From: Candidatus Saccharimonadota bacterium
Lineage (GTDB): Bacteria; Patescibacteriota; Saccharimonadia; Saccharimonadales; Saccharimonadaceae
Direction of reading: 5' to 3'
Length of the DNA stretch: 64,000 bases
Assembly (NCBI GenBank): GCA_017405265.1
Contig: JAFRAS010000008.1
Coordinates: forward strand, 140,544-204,543
The notes under the pieces were generated by a model. It was not told the origin of the DNA. It searched no databases and saw only the letters and a list, made by a program, of their open reading frames with translations. Position 1 is the first letter of the stretch. Every line of letters begins with the position of its first letter. The position numbers and the translations under genes are program-made. This document shows, piece by piece, positions 8,518-16,822 of this stretch.

Positions 8518-9611
8518 AAAGATATTTTCTCGGGATGAACGCGGCTTGGACGACGGGCGAGATGTGGCGACATTTTTTTATGGTGGGAACAGAGAAAGAT
8601 TCGGAGGCGCTGAGGAAATATCTCGAGGAAAAATATGAAGGAAAAACATATTTGACGTCGAGTGGGAGGGCCGGGCTTTATATTGCGATACGGCAGTTAT
8701 TACGACGCGGAGATAAAATCGTCGTGAACGGGCTGACTTGCGACGCAGTGATTCAGGCGATTAAAAAGGCGGGGTGCGTGCCGGTTTTTGCGGATGTTGC
8801 GAAAGATAATTTACACTTCGGGGCTCCGGAGCTCAAGAAGTGTTGTAAAAAATACAACAATGTCCAGGCGGTGATTGTGCAAAATACACTCGGATATCCG
8901 GCGAAAATCAAGGAAATTGAAGATTTTTGTAACAGGAGGAATTTGGTTATCATTGAGGATTTGGCGCACTCGGCTATGCGAAAATATAAGGACGGGAGGC
9001 TGATGGGGACGGTGGGCGAGGCGGCAGTGTTTTCTTTCGGGAAAGGAAAAAGTATTGACACAGTGAGTGGCGGGGCAGTGGTGATAAGAGGGCTGGTCGG
9101 AGGAAGGCTCGGGCCGAAGGTGACTCTTGATAAACCTCGGCGCTCGCTGCGCGATAGATTGTATCCATTTTTCACGGTTATGATGCGACATGCGCACGTC
9201 TTTCATTTGCAAAAAATCGTGGCTGGGGGGCTGATTTATTGCAAGTTGGTGCAGAGGTCGGCGGACGCCGAGCTGAATTTTCGGCGACTTCGACATTACC
9301 AGGCAAAAGAAGCGCTTTTGAAGTTTAAAGAACTGGAAAACAAAAAGCTCGGACCGCTACGAGAGTTTTATGTAGTAAAAAATCGAGAAAAAGTTTTACG
9401 AAGGCTCCAGGAGAAGGGTTGTTATTTTAACGAGGTGTGGTATGATGTGCCGGTGATTCCGAAGCGAAGATACGAAAAATCGCATTTTCCGGAGGACGAA
9501 TGTCCGGTGGCAACGGAGTTGGCGAAAAAAATCGTGAATTTGCCGACTTGGTACAAGAAAACAGAACTCTCAGAGGCGAAAAAGATAATTCTGGAGGAGG
9601 AAGATGAATAA
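8514..9611 (+). CDS. DegT/DnrJ/EryC1-type PLP-dependent aminotransferase
   Basis: 365 residues starting at an ATG that overlaps the upstream stop by 4 nt. The fold type I aminotransferase signatures are LTSSGRAGLYIAI (N-terminal substrate region), IIEDLAHS (Asp149 contacting the PLP ring) and FSFGKGKSIDTVSGG with the Schiff-base lysine (Lys177 or Lys179). DegT enzymes usually aminate nucleotide-linked keto sugars. Here the neighbours are wall-peptide genes, so it may modify a wall sugar or supply an unusual cross-bridge residue. The 8-nt overlap with the next gene indicates one operon. Confidence 0.8.
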   Translation: MKRYFLGMNAAWTTGEMWRHFFMVGTEKDSEALRKYLEEKYEGKTYLTSSGRAGLYIAIRQLLRRGDKIVVNGLTCDAVIQAIKKAGCVPVFADVAKDNLHFGAPELKKCCKKYNNVQAVIVQNTLGYPAKIKEIEDFCNRRNLVIIEDLAHSAMRKYKDGRLMGTVGEAAVFSFGKGKSIDTVSGGAVVIRGLVGGRLGPKVTLDKPRRSLRDRLYPFFTVMMRHAHVFHLQKIVAGGLIYCKLVQRSADAELNFRRLRHYQAKEALLKFKELENKKLGPLREFYVVKNREKVLRRLQEKGCYFNEVWYDVPVIPKRRYEKSHFPEDECPVATELAKKIVNLPTWYKKTELSEAKKIILEEEDE

Positions 9612-10542
9612 TTTCTTGCAGAGTGAAATCTGGGCGGAAGCTAATCGGAAAATGGGGCATAAGGCGATTTATGAGAAGGTCGAGGGAGCGGTAGTGCTGA
9701 TGATTATTAAAGACGCGAAACGGGGGAGGTATATGGAAATTCCGGGAGGGCCGCTAATTGAGTGGGGCGACGCGAAAGCGGTGAAGAAATTTTTTGAGAA
9801 AATTCGCAAAATCGCCAAGGAAAATCGGTGCGGATTCATTCGATTTAGGCCGCAGATTTTTGCTACGGCGGACAATATGGCACTGATGAAAAAAATCGGA
9901 GCGAGAAGAGCGCCGATGCATCTTCATGCTGAGAGAACTGTCATTCTCGACCTTACGAAAAGCGAAGAGGAACTGATGGCGGAGATGCGAAGACAAACGC
10001 GTTACGAAGTGCGACGGGCGGAAAAAATGGGAATTACGGTCAAAAAGAGTAATTCGGTGGCGATTTTTAAAGAATTTCATGCCGAGCAATCGACGACGGC
10101 GGCGAGGCAGCACTTCATTCCGCCAGATTTAAAGACATTATTGGCCGAACGGGACGCTTTTTCTGACGCGGCAGTGATTTATACGTCTTATACACCCGAA
10201 GATGAGGCGCTAGCCTACGGGCTAATCCTGAAATATGGTGAGGAGGCAGATTATTTTGAGGCGGCTTCGACCGAAAAAAACAAAAAGCTTCCTGGAGCGT
10301 ATGCTCTGCAGTGGCAGATTATTCGGGATTTGAAAAAGGAGGGCTTCTCTCGCTACAATCTTTGGGGGATTGCGCCACCGGAGCAGCCGAACCACAGATA
10401 CGCCGGAGTTACGACGTTTAAGACCGGGTTCGGGGGAGAAATAGTGGATTTTGTGCCGGCGGAGGACATCGTGGTGTCGTGGCCGAAATATCTTATTAAT
10501 CTCGTGGTCGAAAATATTCGTAAAAAACGGAGGCATTTATGA
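9604..10542 (+). CDS. FemAB/FemX-family aminoacyltransferase (peptidoglycan bridge), copy 1
   Basis: 312 residues of the duplicated GNAT fold of Fem ligases. Diagnostic segments are GRYMEIPGGPLIEW, ILDLTKSEEELMAEMRRQTRYEVRRAEKMG and the C-terminal NLWGIAPPEQPNHRYAGVTTFKTGFGG. Fem enzymes add amino acids from aminoacyl-tRNA to the Lys or other diamino acid of lipid II. It is read in the same overlapping operon as a second paralogue, which suggests stepwise addition of two residues or alternative bridges. The start is taken at ATG 9604 inside the end of the aminotransferase gene. Confidence 0.88.
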   Translation: MNNFLQSEIWAEANRKMGHKAIYEKVEGAVVLMIIKDAKRGRYMEIPGGPLIEWGDAKAVKKFFEKIRKIAKENRCGFIRFRPQIFATADNMALMKKIGARRAPMHLHAERTVILDLTKSEEELMAEMRRQTRYEVRRAEKMGITVKKSNSVAIFKEFHAEQSTTAARQHFIPPDLKTLLAERDAFSDAAVIYTSYTPEDEALAYGLILKYGEEADYFEAASTEKNKKLPGAYALQWQIIRDLKKEGFSRYNLWGIAPPEQPNHRYAGVTTFKTGFGGEIVDFVPAEDIVVSWPKYLINLVVENIRKKRRHL

Positions 10543-11567
10543 AAAATCTGACTTTTATCACGGCGAAGAGTCGAAAAAGTTGGGATGAGTTCGTCGGGAA
10601 AAGGGCGGAGGCGAATTTTTTACAATCTTGGGATTTTTATGAATTCCACGCGGCGCGCGGGAAAAAAGTAGTGAGGCGACTGGTTTTTGACGATAAAAGG
10701 CGCGTCGTGGCGGCGTATGCGGGCGTAGTGGAGACGGCAAAAAGAGGGAGATATATGGCGGTCGCGGGCGGGCCGATTTTAGACTATAAAGACCCGGATT
10801 TGCTCCGGGCGGTAGTGAACGATTTAAGATACGAGGGTGAGAAATTGGGGTGCATTTTCGTGCGAATTCGGCCACAAGAGCCGGAGACGGACGACGCGCT
10901 CCAGAAAATGGCGGACATGGGGCTCAGAAAAGCGCCATATTATCTTTCGGCGGAATATGTCGGAATCTTGGACCTGCATAAAAACGAGGAAGAAATCCTC
11001 GCGGGTGCGTCGCAAGGACTCCGACGCAAAGTGCGCAAGGCGCAGAAAAACGGAATTGAAATCACCAAAACGACTGACCCGAAGATTATTGATGAATTTT
11101 ATAAAATCCAGCTCGAGACAGCGAAACGGCAGAAATTCGTGGCTTTTTCGAAAGAATATCTCAAAAAACAATTCGAGGCTTTTTCTAAAAACGGCGAAGT
11201 AGTGATGTATATCGCGAAAAAAGACGACGAGGTTCTCGCGGAGAATTTTATAGTATTTTATGGTCCGGAGGCGAGTTATCATTACGGCGTGTCGAGTGAG
11301 CTCGGGACGAAATATTCGGCGGCGCCACTTTTGCATCTTTCGGCCATGGAAGATGCCAGAAAGCGCGGGATTTATCGCTATAATTTTTGGGGAATTGTGG
11401 GGCTCGAGGAGAAAGAGCACCGGTTTTATGGCGTCTCAGAATTCAAGCGGTCGTTCGGCGTCACGGAGCTTAAATATCTGCCGGCACACGATTTAGTTTT
11501 AAAGAAAGTTCCCTACCTCAAAGATTTTGCGATTGAAAAAATTCGGCGAAAAGTGCGCCACGTTTAG
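10539..11567 (+). CDS. FemAB/FemX-family aminoacyltransferase (peptidoglycan bridge), copy 2
   Basis: 342 residues, paralogous to the preceding gene (shared layout GRYMAVAGGPIL..., GILDLHKNEEEIL...GLRRKVRKAQKNGIE and YNFWGIVGLEEKEHRFYGVSEFKRSFG). The ATG overlaps the previous stop (ATGA). Two different Fem proteins in tandem normally lengthen an interpeptide bridge one or two residues at a time, as in FemX/FemA/FemB of Gram-positive bacteria. Its stop overlaps by 4 nt with recR on the other strand. Confidence 0.88.
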   Translation: MKNLTFITAKSRKSWDEFVGKRAEANFLQSWDFYEFHAARGKKVVRRLVFDDKRRVVAAYAGVVETAKRGRYMAVAGGPILDYKDPDLLRAVVNDLRYEGEKLGCIFVRIRPQEPETDDALQKMADMGLRKAPYYLSAEYVGILDLHKNEEEILAGASQGLRRKVRKAQKNGIEITKTTDPKIIDEFYKIQLETAKRQKFVAFSKEYLKKQFEAFSKNGEVVMYIAKKDDEVLAENFIVFYGPEASYHYGVSSELGTKYSAAPLLHLSAMEDARKRGIYRYNFWGIVGLEEKEHRFYGVSEFKRSFGVTELKYLPAHDLVLKKVPYLKDFAIEKIRRKVRHV

Positions 11568-12169
11568 AGCGCGGTGCGATGCTCGAGGGCGGCGGAGAGA
11601 GTGATTTGGTCGGCGTAAGACAGATCGACACCGAGCGGAAGGCCGCGGGCAAGGCGAGTAACGGTGAGTTCGGGGTATTTTTCGGTGAGAGTTTTTTGGA
11701 GCAGGAGGGCGGTCGATTCGCCTTCGACGGAAGGATTGGTGGCCAAAATTACTTCTTTCACGTCGTCGTCTTTGACGCGGGAAATGAGTTCGGAGATGTG
11801 GAGCTTGTCTGGGGTAATGCCGTCGATAGGGGAAAGCGCGCCGCCTAAGACGTGGTAAGTACCCTTGAAAGAGTGGGTTTGTTCGATGGCGTAGATATCG
11901 AGGGGTTCTTCGACGACCAAAACGAGAGATTTATCACGAGCAGAATCGGAGTAGAGTGGCGAGACCTCGTCGTTTTTGTCGATGAGGGCGAAGGTTTTCG
12001 GGCAGGATTTGACGCCGGAATGGAGATTTTTTAGGGCAACTGCCAATTTTTCGGACAAATCGGGACTACTTTTGAATAAAAAATAGGCATAGCGTTCGGC
12101 CGAGCGCGGACCGACGCCAGGAAGATGTCCGAGGGCATCAATTAAAGATTGGAGAGATTCGGGAAGCAT
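11564..12169 (-). CDS. recR: Recombination mediator RecR, zinc finger degenerate
   Basis: 201 residues with the RecR helix-hairpin-helix start (LIDALGHLPGVGPRSAERYAYFLF) and the TOPRIM domain (VVEEPLDIYAIEQTHSFKGTYHVLGGALSPIDGI, then LATNPSVEGESTALLL). RecR loads RecA through the RecFOR route. The usual C4 zinc finger between these parts is reduced to a single Cys (SCPKTFALIDKND), so zinc cannot bind in the normal way although the domain spacing is kept. It follows ybaB directly (shared base at 12169), the common ybaB-recR arrangement. Confidence 0.93.
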   Translation of the reverse strand: MLPESLQSLIDALGHLPGVGPRSAERYAYFLFKSSPDLSEKLAVALKNLHSGVKSCPKTFALIDKNDEVSPLYSDSARDKSLVLVVEEPLDIYAIEQTHSFKGTYHVLGGALSPIDGITPDKLHISELISRVKDDDVKEVILATNPSVEGESTALLLQKTLTEKYPELTVTRLARGLPLGVDLSYADQITLSAALEHRTAL

Positions 12170-12489
12170 TACATTCCGAGACCGCCGAGGTCGCCAAGCG
12201 AGCCCATCAAGGGTTCGAGTTTTTCTTTCGAGAGTTCGGTGGCGTGAGCGTAGCCGTCACGAATGCAAGATTCGAGCCAGCGTTCAAGTTCGTGCATGTC
12301 GTCAAAGTCAATCTTTTCTTTATCGAGGGTAATTTTGTTGATTTTTGGCATGCCGGTTTTGCCGTCGAAACCGAAATCGACGCGAACGGCGCCGTCGCCA
12401 TCTTCTACCTTAAACTCTTCTTTTTTGAGTTCTTTCATGAGGCGAGCGGCCTTCGTAATCATCTTCATCTGGTCCATTGTGGCGCCCAT
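12169..12489 (-). CDS. ybaB: YbaB/EbfC family nucleoid-associated protein
   Basis: 106 residues, the normal size for YbaB/EbfC, a homodimeric DNA-binding protein often encoded beside recR. The sequence starts MGATMDQMKMITKAARLMKELKKEEF and contains the GDGAVRVDFGFDGKTGMPKINKITLD core. A clear site AGGAGAAAATT precedes the ATG. This site overlaps the end of the upstream glycosyltransferase gene, so the three genes likely share a transcript. Confidence 0.88.
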   Translation of the reverse strand: MGATMDQMKMITKAARLMKELKKEEFKVEDGDGAVRVDFGFDGKTGMPKINKITLDKEKIDFDDMHELERWLESCIRDGYAHATELSKEKLEPLMGSLGDLGGLGM

Positions 12490-12498
12490 AATTTTCTC

Positions 12499-13992
12499 CT
12501 AATTAAAATTATATATGTATATTCTATCAGAATTATCTGATTTTGGCGAGGGGATTATGCGATAAAGTTTCTCGGCGTCGAAATCTTCTTTTAGGCCAAG
12601 GGTGGCGAAATATTGGATGTTGTTGCTGTTAAAATCGGGATTCAGGGAGTTTTTTACGATTTCGGCGCGTTTTTCGGCGGTCGGGAGAGCGCTGGTTAAG
12701 AAAATCTTGTGGTGGCGGTCTTCGTAGGCTTCGTAAAAATCGTATTCATCAGCGTCGCGCTCGAGGTAGAGAATGGTGTTTTCGGGGAGATTTTCGTCGA
12801 TAAGCGCGAGGTCGGTGGAAAGTGAGGCGGAATAACTCGGGATGTAGTGGTAGCCGTAAATAAAGTGGACGAGGCCGGGGATTAAAACGAGAGCGAGATA
12901 GAGCGCCAGGGGGAGAAGACCAAAGACGCGAGCGTAAGGGTTTGTCGGGAAGAGGTTATACCATTTGTCGAGGATGTAGCGGAAGCCGTGGGCGGTCAAG
13001 ATGGCGATAGGGAGGATGAGGAGAACGATGGAGTCGGGGTTGAGGCCGGAGAAAACGATGGAAAAAACGGTGAAATAAGAGGCGATAGCGTTACGCGAGG
13101 CGAAGAAACCGTGGACGGTCGAGAGGAGGCCTAAGAAAGCCAAAACGGCGACGGGGAGAGAGATAAGTGGGGCGAGAAAAGTGGATTCGGGGAGGCCTTG
13201 CCAAGAGAAGAGGGTGGAGAAAGTGTTGCCGAGATTGGTCCAGAAAAGTTCGGGGTGTTCGGAGCCGAAAAGTGCGGCCGGAACGGAGGGGTTCGAGAAA
13301 ATGTTGATACAGAGAAGGATGAGGCCGGCAGCCACGACGAGCGAGGTCAAGATGAAGGGGAGGCGCGGGAGGTTTTTAATTGTGAAGCGAAGATGAGGCT
13401 TCAAAAAAGCGTAAATGACAATAAAGCCGGCGAGATAGAACATGTGCGGGGTGAAAACGGAAAGAAGGAGGAGAAAAGCGAAAATAAGAGAAAAAATCGC
13501 GCGAGGCTTTTTGATGCCCTGGATTTTGGAGCCGAGCCAGAGGAGAACGGTGGGCCAAAAGAGGAGCATGATGAGCGGAGTGCCGGTGCCGGCGAGGTAG
13601 AGGAAGGGAGTCGAGAGAATGGTGAGGATGGAGGAAAGTAAAGCGACATTGTTTTTAAACCAGCGGTTCAAGAGTAAAACTAAGAGAAGCCCCAAGAGGA
13701 TGGCGATGATGATTGAGGGGAGTTTGATGGCGATGGCGTTGAAGCCGAAGATTAAAATTGAGACTTTTTGGACGAGATGATAAGGGAGATCGACGAGGTC
13801 GCCGGTCGTGATGGAGGAGAAGTGGAGATTATAACTCGTGGCGGCGGAGGACATTTCGGCGGACGAAAGACCATTAAGTGCGAAAAAAGGCAAAGAGAAA
13901 ATTAACGCCAAGAAAATGAGCGACAGAAAAATATAGCCAAACAAAAAGCGATGACGATAAAAGAAAAGAGACGAAATCTGGCGTTTTTTCAC
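12499..13992 (-). CDS. Multi-pass membrane glycosyltransferase (GT-C/ArnT-PMT-like)
   Basis: 497 residues with roughly ten hydrophobic helices and a soluble C-terminal portion. The first extracytoplasmic loop has the pattern of dolichyl-phosphate mannose/ArnT-type transferases (NGLSSAEMSSAATSYN and LVDLPYHLVQKVSILIFG), with an acidic residue after the first helix. Such enzymes transfer sugars from lipid carriers to proteins or envelope polymers on the outer face. The start is a GTG exactly 6 nt after TATAAT (complement of 13999-14004), so it is probably leaderless. Specific substrate unknown. Confidence 0.7.
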   Translation of the reverse strand: MKKRQISSLFFYRHRFLFGYIFLSLIFLALIFSLPFFALNGLSSAEMSSAATSYNLHFSSITTGDLVDLPYHLVQKVSILIFGFNAIAIKLPSIIIAILLGLLLVLLLNRWFKNNVALLSSILTILSTPFLYLAGTGTPLIMLLFWPTVLLWLGSKIQGIKKPRAIFSLIFAFLLLLSVFTPHMFYLAGFIVIYAFLKPHLRFTIKNLPRLPFILTSLVVAAGLILLCINIFSNPSVPAALFGSEHPELFWTNLGNTFSTLFSWQGLPESTFLAPLISLPVAVLAFLGLLSTVHGFFASRNAIASYFTVFSIVFSGLNPDSIVLLILPIAILTAHGFRYILDKWYNLFPTNPYARVFGLLPLALYLALVLIPGLVHFIYGYHYIPSYSASLSTDLALIDENLPENTILYLERDADEYDFYEAYEDRHHKIFLTSALPTAEKRAEIVKNSLNPDFNSNNIQYFATLGLKEDFDAEKLYRIIPSPKSDNSDRIYIYNFN

Positions 13993-14052
13993 TTTTTTAT
14001 TATAGCACAGGAAAATTAAAAAATAAAATTTGGCGCTGTCGAAAAAAATGAC

Positions 14053-14073
14053 CAGGTTATTATTGTAGTTATG
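14053..14073 (+). promoter_or_regulatory. Upstream box shared with comEC (copy 1)
   Basis: A 21-nt sequence starting CAGGTTATTATTGTAGTTAT, 22 nt before the -10-like TATAGA (14096-14101) of the cutinase-VWA gene. It matches the box at 36709-36729 at 19 of 21 positions, and there the spacing to the -10 is 23 nt. Neither promoter has an evident -35. An activator site is the simplest reading. Confidence 0.6.
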
Positions 14074-14109
14074 TTTGCGCGAAAATGCGAATTTTTATAG
14101 ACTTTGGGC

Positions 14110-15882
14110 ATGAAAAAAATTCTCATCTTTTTTAGCGTTTTCGCTATCGTAATTTCAAGTATTTTTATAAACCGAAGTGCCGATTCGGCAACATCGCCGT
14201 GTTCGGAGGTACATTTTATCTGGACGCGCGGGAGCGGACAAGAGATGGGCGGGCGGGACTATCTCGCTTTTCGCGAGGCGATTATGGGGGTAATGCCGGA
14301 ACTTGACAAGACTTTTAGTTTTCATGAGCTCGATTATGAGGCGATTGGGCTGGATTTTGGGGTGATGGTGAGAGCGAAATATAGCAAGGGGCTGGCGCTG
14401 GATTACGGCGGGTCGGTGACGCACGGAGCGAATAGATTGAGGAGGTATCTCGAGGATTATGCGAGATGGTGCCCGAATACGAAATTTGTGCTCGGCGGAT
14501 ATTCGCAGGGGGCGCAGGTGATTTCGCTGATGCTAAGAGACGAATTGGAAACTGGCGTCGTGCGCGAATTGTCGGATAAAATTATTTATGCGGCGACGAT
14601 TGCGGACCCGAAGCTGTATCTCCCGGAGGGGCTATTGTCGAAAGCTTGTTATACGGAGGCGCGGTCGGATTATCGGGCTTATGTGCCAGATTGTCATGCT
14701 TTTATGGGTATTCTTGAGGGATATGATTTTTCGTATATTAAAGATAAAGAACTTTGGCAGGGGAAAGTGGGCGCGTGGTGCAATTATCACGATTTTATCT
14801 GTTCGTCGAGATTTGATGTGGATGGGTTTTTCGAACATGGGTATAAAAACTTCTTTTATCAGCATTCGCAATATGCGGAACTCGGGCTGTATCGAGACGT
14901 GGCGGAGAAAATTTATAATAAGTTAGCGATTTCTTACGGGTATAAAGAGGAACCATATTCGCACAAGGGGACGCGAGACGTGGCGTTTGTGTTCGATTCG
15001 ACACGGTCGATGGCGTACGGCGGAAGACTTGGTTCATTTAAAAATGAGGCTTATCGGGCGGCTAAAAAAATACTCGAGGAGGGCGGAAGAGTGGCGCTGT
15101 ATGAGTATCGCGACCTCGACGATCCGTTTCAGACAAGAAAATATTGCGATTTTTCGAACTGTACGGAGGAGGCGTTCAAGGAAGGACTGGGCAAAATCTA
15201 TGCTTTTGACGGCGGAGACGAAAGAGAATCGTTGCTCTCGGCGCTAAAAACGACATTGAATGGGCTATCGTGGAATGTTGGAGCGACAAAATCTATCGTG
15301 GTCTATACGGATGCAGGTTTTCACGCGCCGGACAGAGACGGGACGACTTTACAGGAGATAATCGTAAAGACGAAGGAAATTGACCCAGTGCATATTAATG
15401 TCGTGGCGACGGAACTGGCGTTTTATATGTTTCCAGAACTTCGCAGTTTACCTGAACAAACTGGGGGAAAGGCTTATTTATCATCTTTGGGCGAAGAAGT
15501 ACAGGCGACGGATGATTTAATTAACGGGGAATTTGACGGAGATGTGTTTGATGATGGGAGTGAGACGGGGGACGGTGCCGTGATTCAAAAAATTTGGGCG
15601 GAGATGGACGGAACGAGCGCGAAAGTAAAGTGGGAAGCCACTAATTCCCTGTTTTATTTCGTGAGTATTGACGGGAACCCGCTCGGGTTTGTCGAGGGGG
15701 ACGAGGTGGAGATTACGGACATTGACACGGAGAGCACGGTGCGGATTTTGCCTTATGGGACGAACGGGAGCACGGGAGAGGTGGCAGAAATAAGTGTCGG
15801 GGAGGGGAAAAGAAGCACCGCTTTGCCGGATTATACGTTGCCGCTCGTGCCGAATACAGGAGTTAAGCGAGTTTTTGAATAG
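14110..15882 (+). CDS. Secreted cutinase-family hydrolase fused to a von Willebrand factor A domain
   Basis: 590 residues from ATG 14110, chosen over an upstream TTG because it begins the signal peptide (MKKILIFFSVFAIVISSIFI). Residues 30-270 are a cutinase/Culp-like alpha/beta hydrolase: nucleophile GGYSQG (Ser132), Asp228 in HDFIC and His243 in FFEHGYK, with several cysteine pairs typical of exported cutinases. Residues about 288-470 form a VWA domain with MIDAS-like DSTRS (Asp296-Ser300). The end is a beta-rich region and a VPNTG motif followed by only six residues (VKRVFE), so there is no membrane anchor. The protein should reach the surface or medium and attack ester lipids. It overlaps the pfkB gene end by 20 nt. 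Confidence 0.8.
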   Translation: MKKILIFFSVFAIVISSIFINRSADSATSPCSEVHFIWTRGSGQEMGGRDYLAFREAIMGVMPELDKTFSFHELDYEAIGLDFGVMVRAKYSKGLALDYGGSVTHGANRLRRYLEDYARWCPNTKFVLGGYSQGAQVISLMLRDELETGVVRELSDKIIYAATIADPKLYLPEGLLSKACYTEARSDYRAYVPDCHAFMGILEGYDFSYIKDKELWQGKVGAWCNYHDFICSSRFDVDGFFEHGYKNFFYQHSQYAELGLYRDVAEKIYNKLAISYGYKEEPYSHKGTRDVAFVFDSTRSMAYGGRLGSFKNEAYRAAKKILEEGGRVALYEYRDLDDPFQTRKYCDFSNCTEEAFKEGLGKIYAFDGGDERESLLSALKTTLNGLSWNVGATKSIVVYTDAGFHAPDRDGTTLQEIIVKTKEIDPVHINVVATELAFYMFPELRSLPEQTGGKAYLSSLGEEVQATDDLINGEFDGDVFDDGSETGDGAVIQKIWAEMDGTSAKVKWEATNSLFYFVSIDGNPLGFVEGDEVEITDIDTESTVRILPYGTNGSTGEVAEISVGEGKRSTALPDYTLPLVPNTGVKRVFE

Positions 15883-16822
15883 GCATGGGGTGAAGTTCGG
15901 TCGAGGGGGAGAGAAGGCCGCGCTTCGCGCCGATTTGTTGGACGACGGAGGTGGAGTTCGCGGAGGCGAAAATTAAGGACTGGCGGAAGGAATGGCCGGA
16001 AATGAGATAGGCAAGAAAGCCGGCGCCAAAAGCGTCGCCGGCGCCAGTCGTATCTTTCACGGCGACGGATTCATAGAGCCCGAAGCGATAGGTGACAGTA
16101 CCGTCAGTCGCGATGCCGCCACGAGAGCCGTCGGTAATTAAAACAGTGTCGGTGTAATTCGAAAGGTGAGAAAGGAGTTCTTCTAAAGTCTCGCCGGGGA
16201 CGAGCATTGAGGCTTCGGTGTGGTTTAAAAGTAGGAAATCGATTTTTGATAAAAGTTTTTTCAGAGTGTCGGAGCGGCGAAGCTCGAGAGTGCCGGGGTT
16301 GAACATGATTTTGGTCTTGGTTTTCTTTGCGGCCTTAATAAAATCGATAATGGCTTCGAGATTGCCAGAGAGAGAAGTGATGTAAAGATAATCTGGGGCG
16401 AGAGAAAGAAGAGATTCGGGGCGAAAAGTGCCGGTCGAGGAGACGCCACGGTGGGTCAGGATCGTGCGTTCGCCAGTCTTGGCGTCGAGAAGAATGACGG
16501 AGCAACCGGTGTGGCCGGTTTTTTCGAAGTTGATATAAGAAGTATCGACGCCCTCTTTGTCGAGAAGGGAGAGAACGGCTTCGCCGGCGGCGTCGCGAGA
16601 GATGTTACCGAGAAAGGAGACGTCGAAACCAAAACGAGCGAAGGCAACGGCGGAATTAGTGCCGCCACCACCGATTTCGTAAGAAATGCGGTCGATGTTG
16701 ACTTTCGAACCGTAAACGACCTTGCCAAAGACAGGGCGATTCGAACAAGACATCGGGACAAAGTCGCTTTTGTCGATTAAAAAGATGTCTTGGAGGGCGG
16801 AGCCCAAAGTCGCGATTTTCAT
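15863..16822 (-). CDS. PfkB-family carbohydrate kinase (ribokinase-like)
   Basis: 319 residues with the N-terminal sugar-site GGGGTNSAVAFARFG and the C-terminal PfkB signature VKDTTGAGDAFGAGF holding the catalytic Asp and anion hole. It lies last in an operon with gap, rpiB and rpe, so phosphorylation of ribose or another pentose is likely, although a nucleoside or fructose-phosphate kinase cannot be excluded. It overlaps rpe by 4 nt. Its 3' end overlaps the convergent cutinase-VWA gene. Confidence 0.88.
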   Translation of the reverse strand: MKIATLGSALQDIFLIDKSDFVPMSCSNRPVFGKVVYGSKVNIDRISYEIGGGGTNSAVAFARFGFDVSFLGNISRDAAGEAVLSLLDKEGVDTSYINFEKTGHTGCSVILLDAKTGERTILTHRGVSSTGTFRPESLLSLAPDYLYITSLSGNLEAIIDFIKAAKKTKTKIMFNPGTLELRRSDTLKKLLSKIDFLLLNHTEASMLVPGETLEELLSHLSNYTDTVLITDGSRGGIATDGTVTYRFGLYESVAVKDTTGAGDAFGAGFLAYLISGHSFRQSLIFASANSTSVVQQIGAKRGLLSPSTELHPMPIQKLA

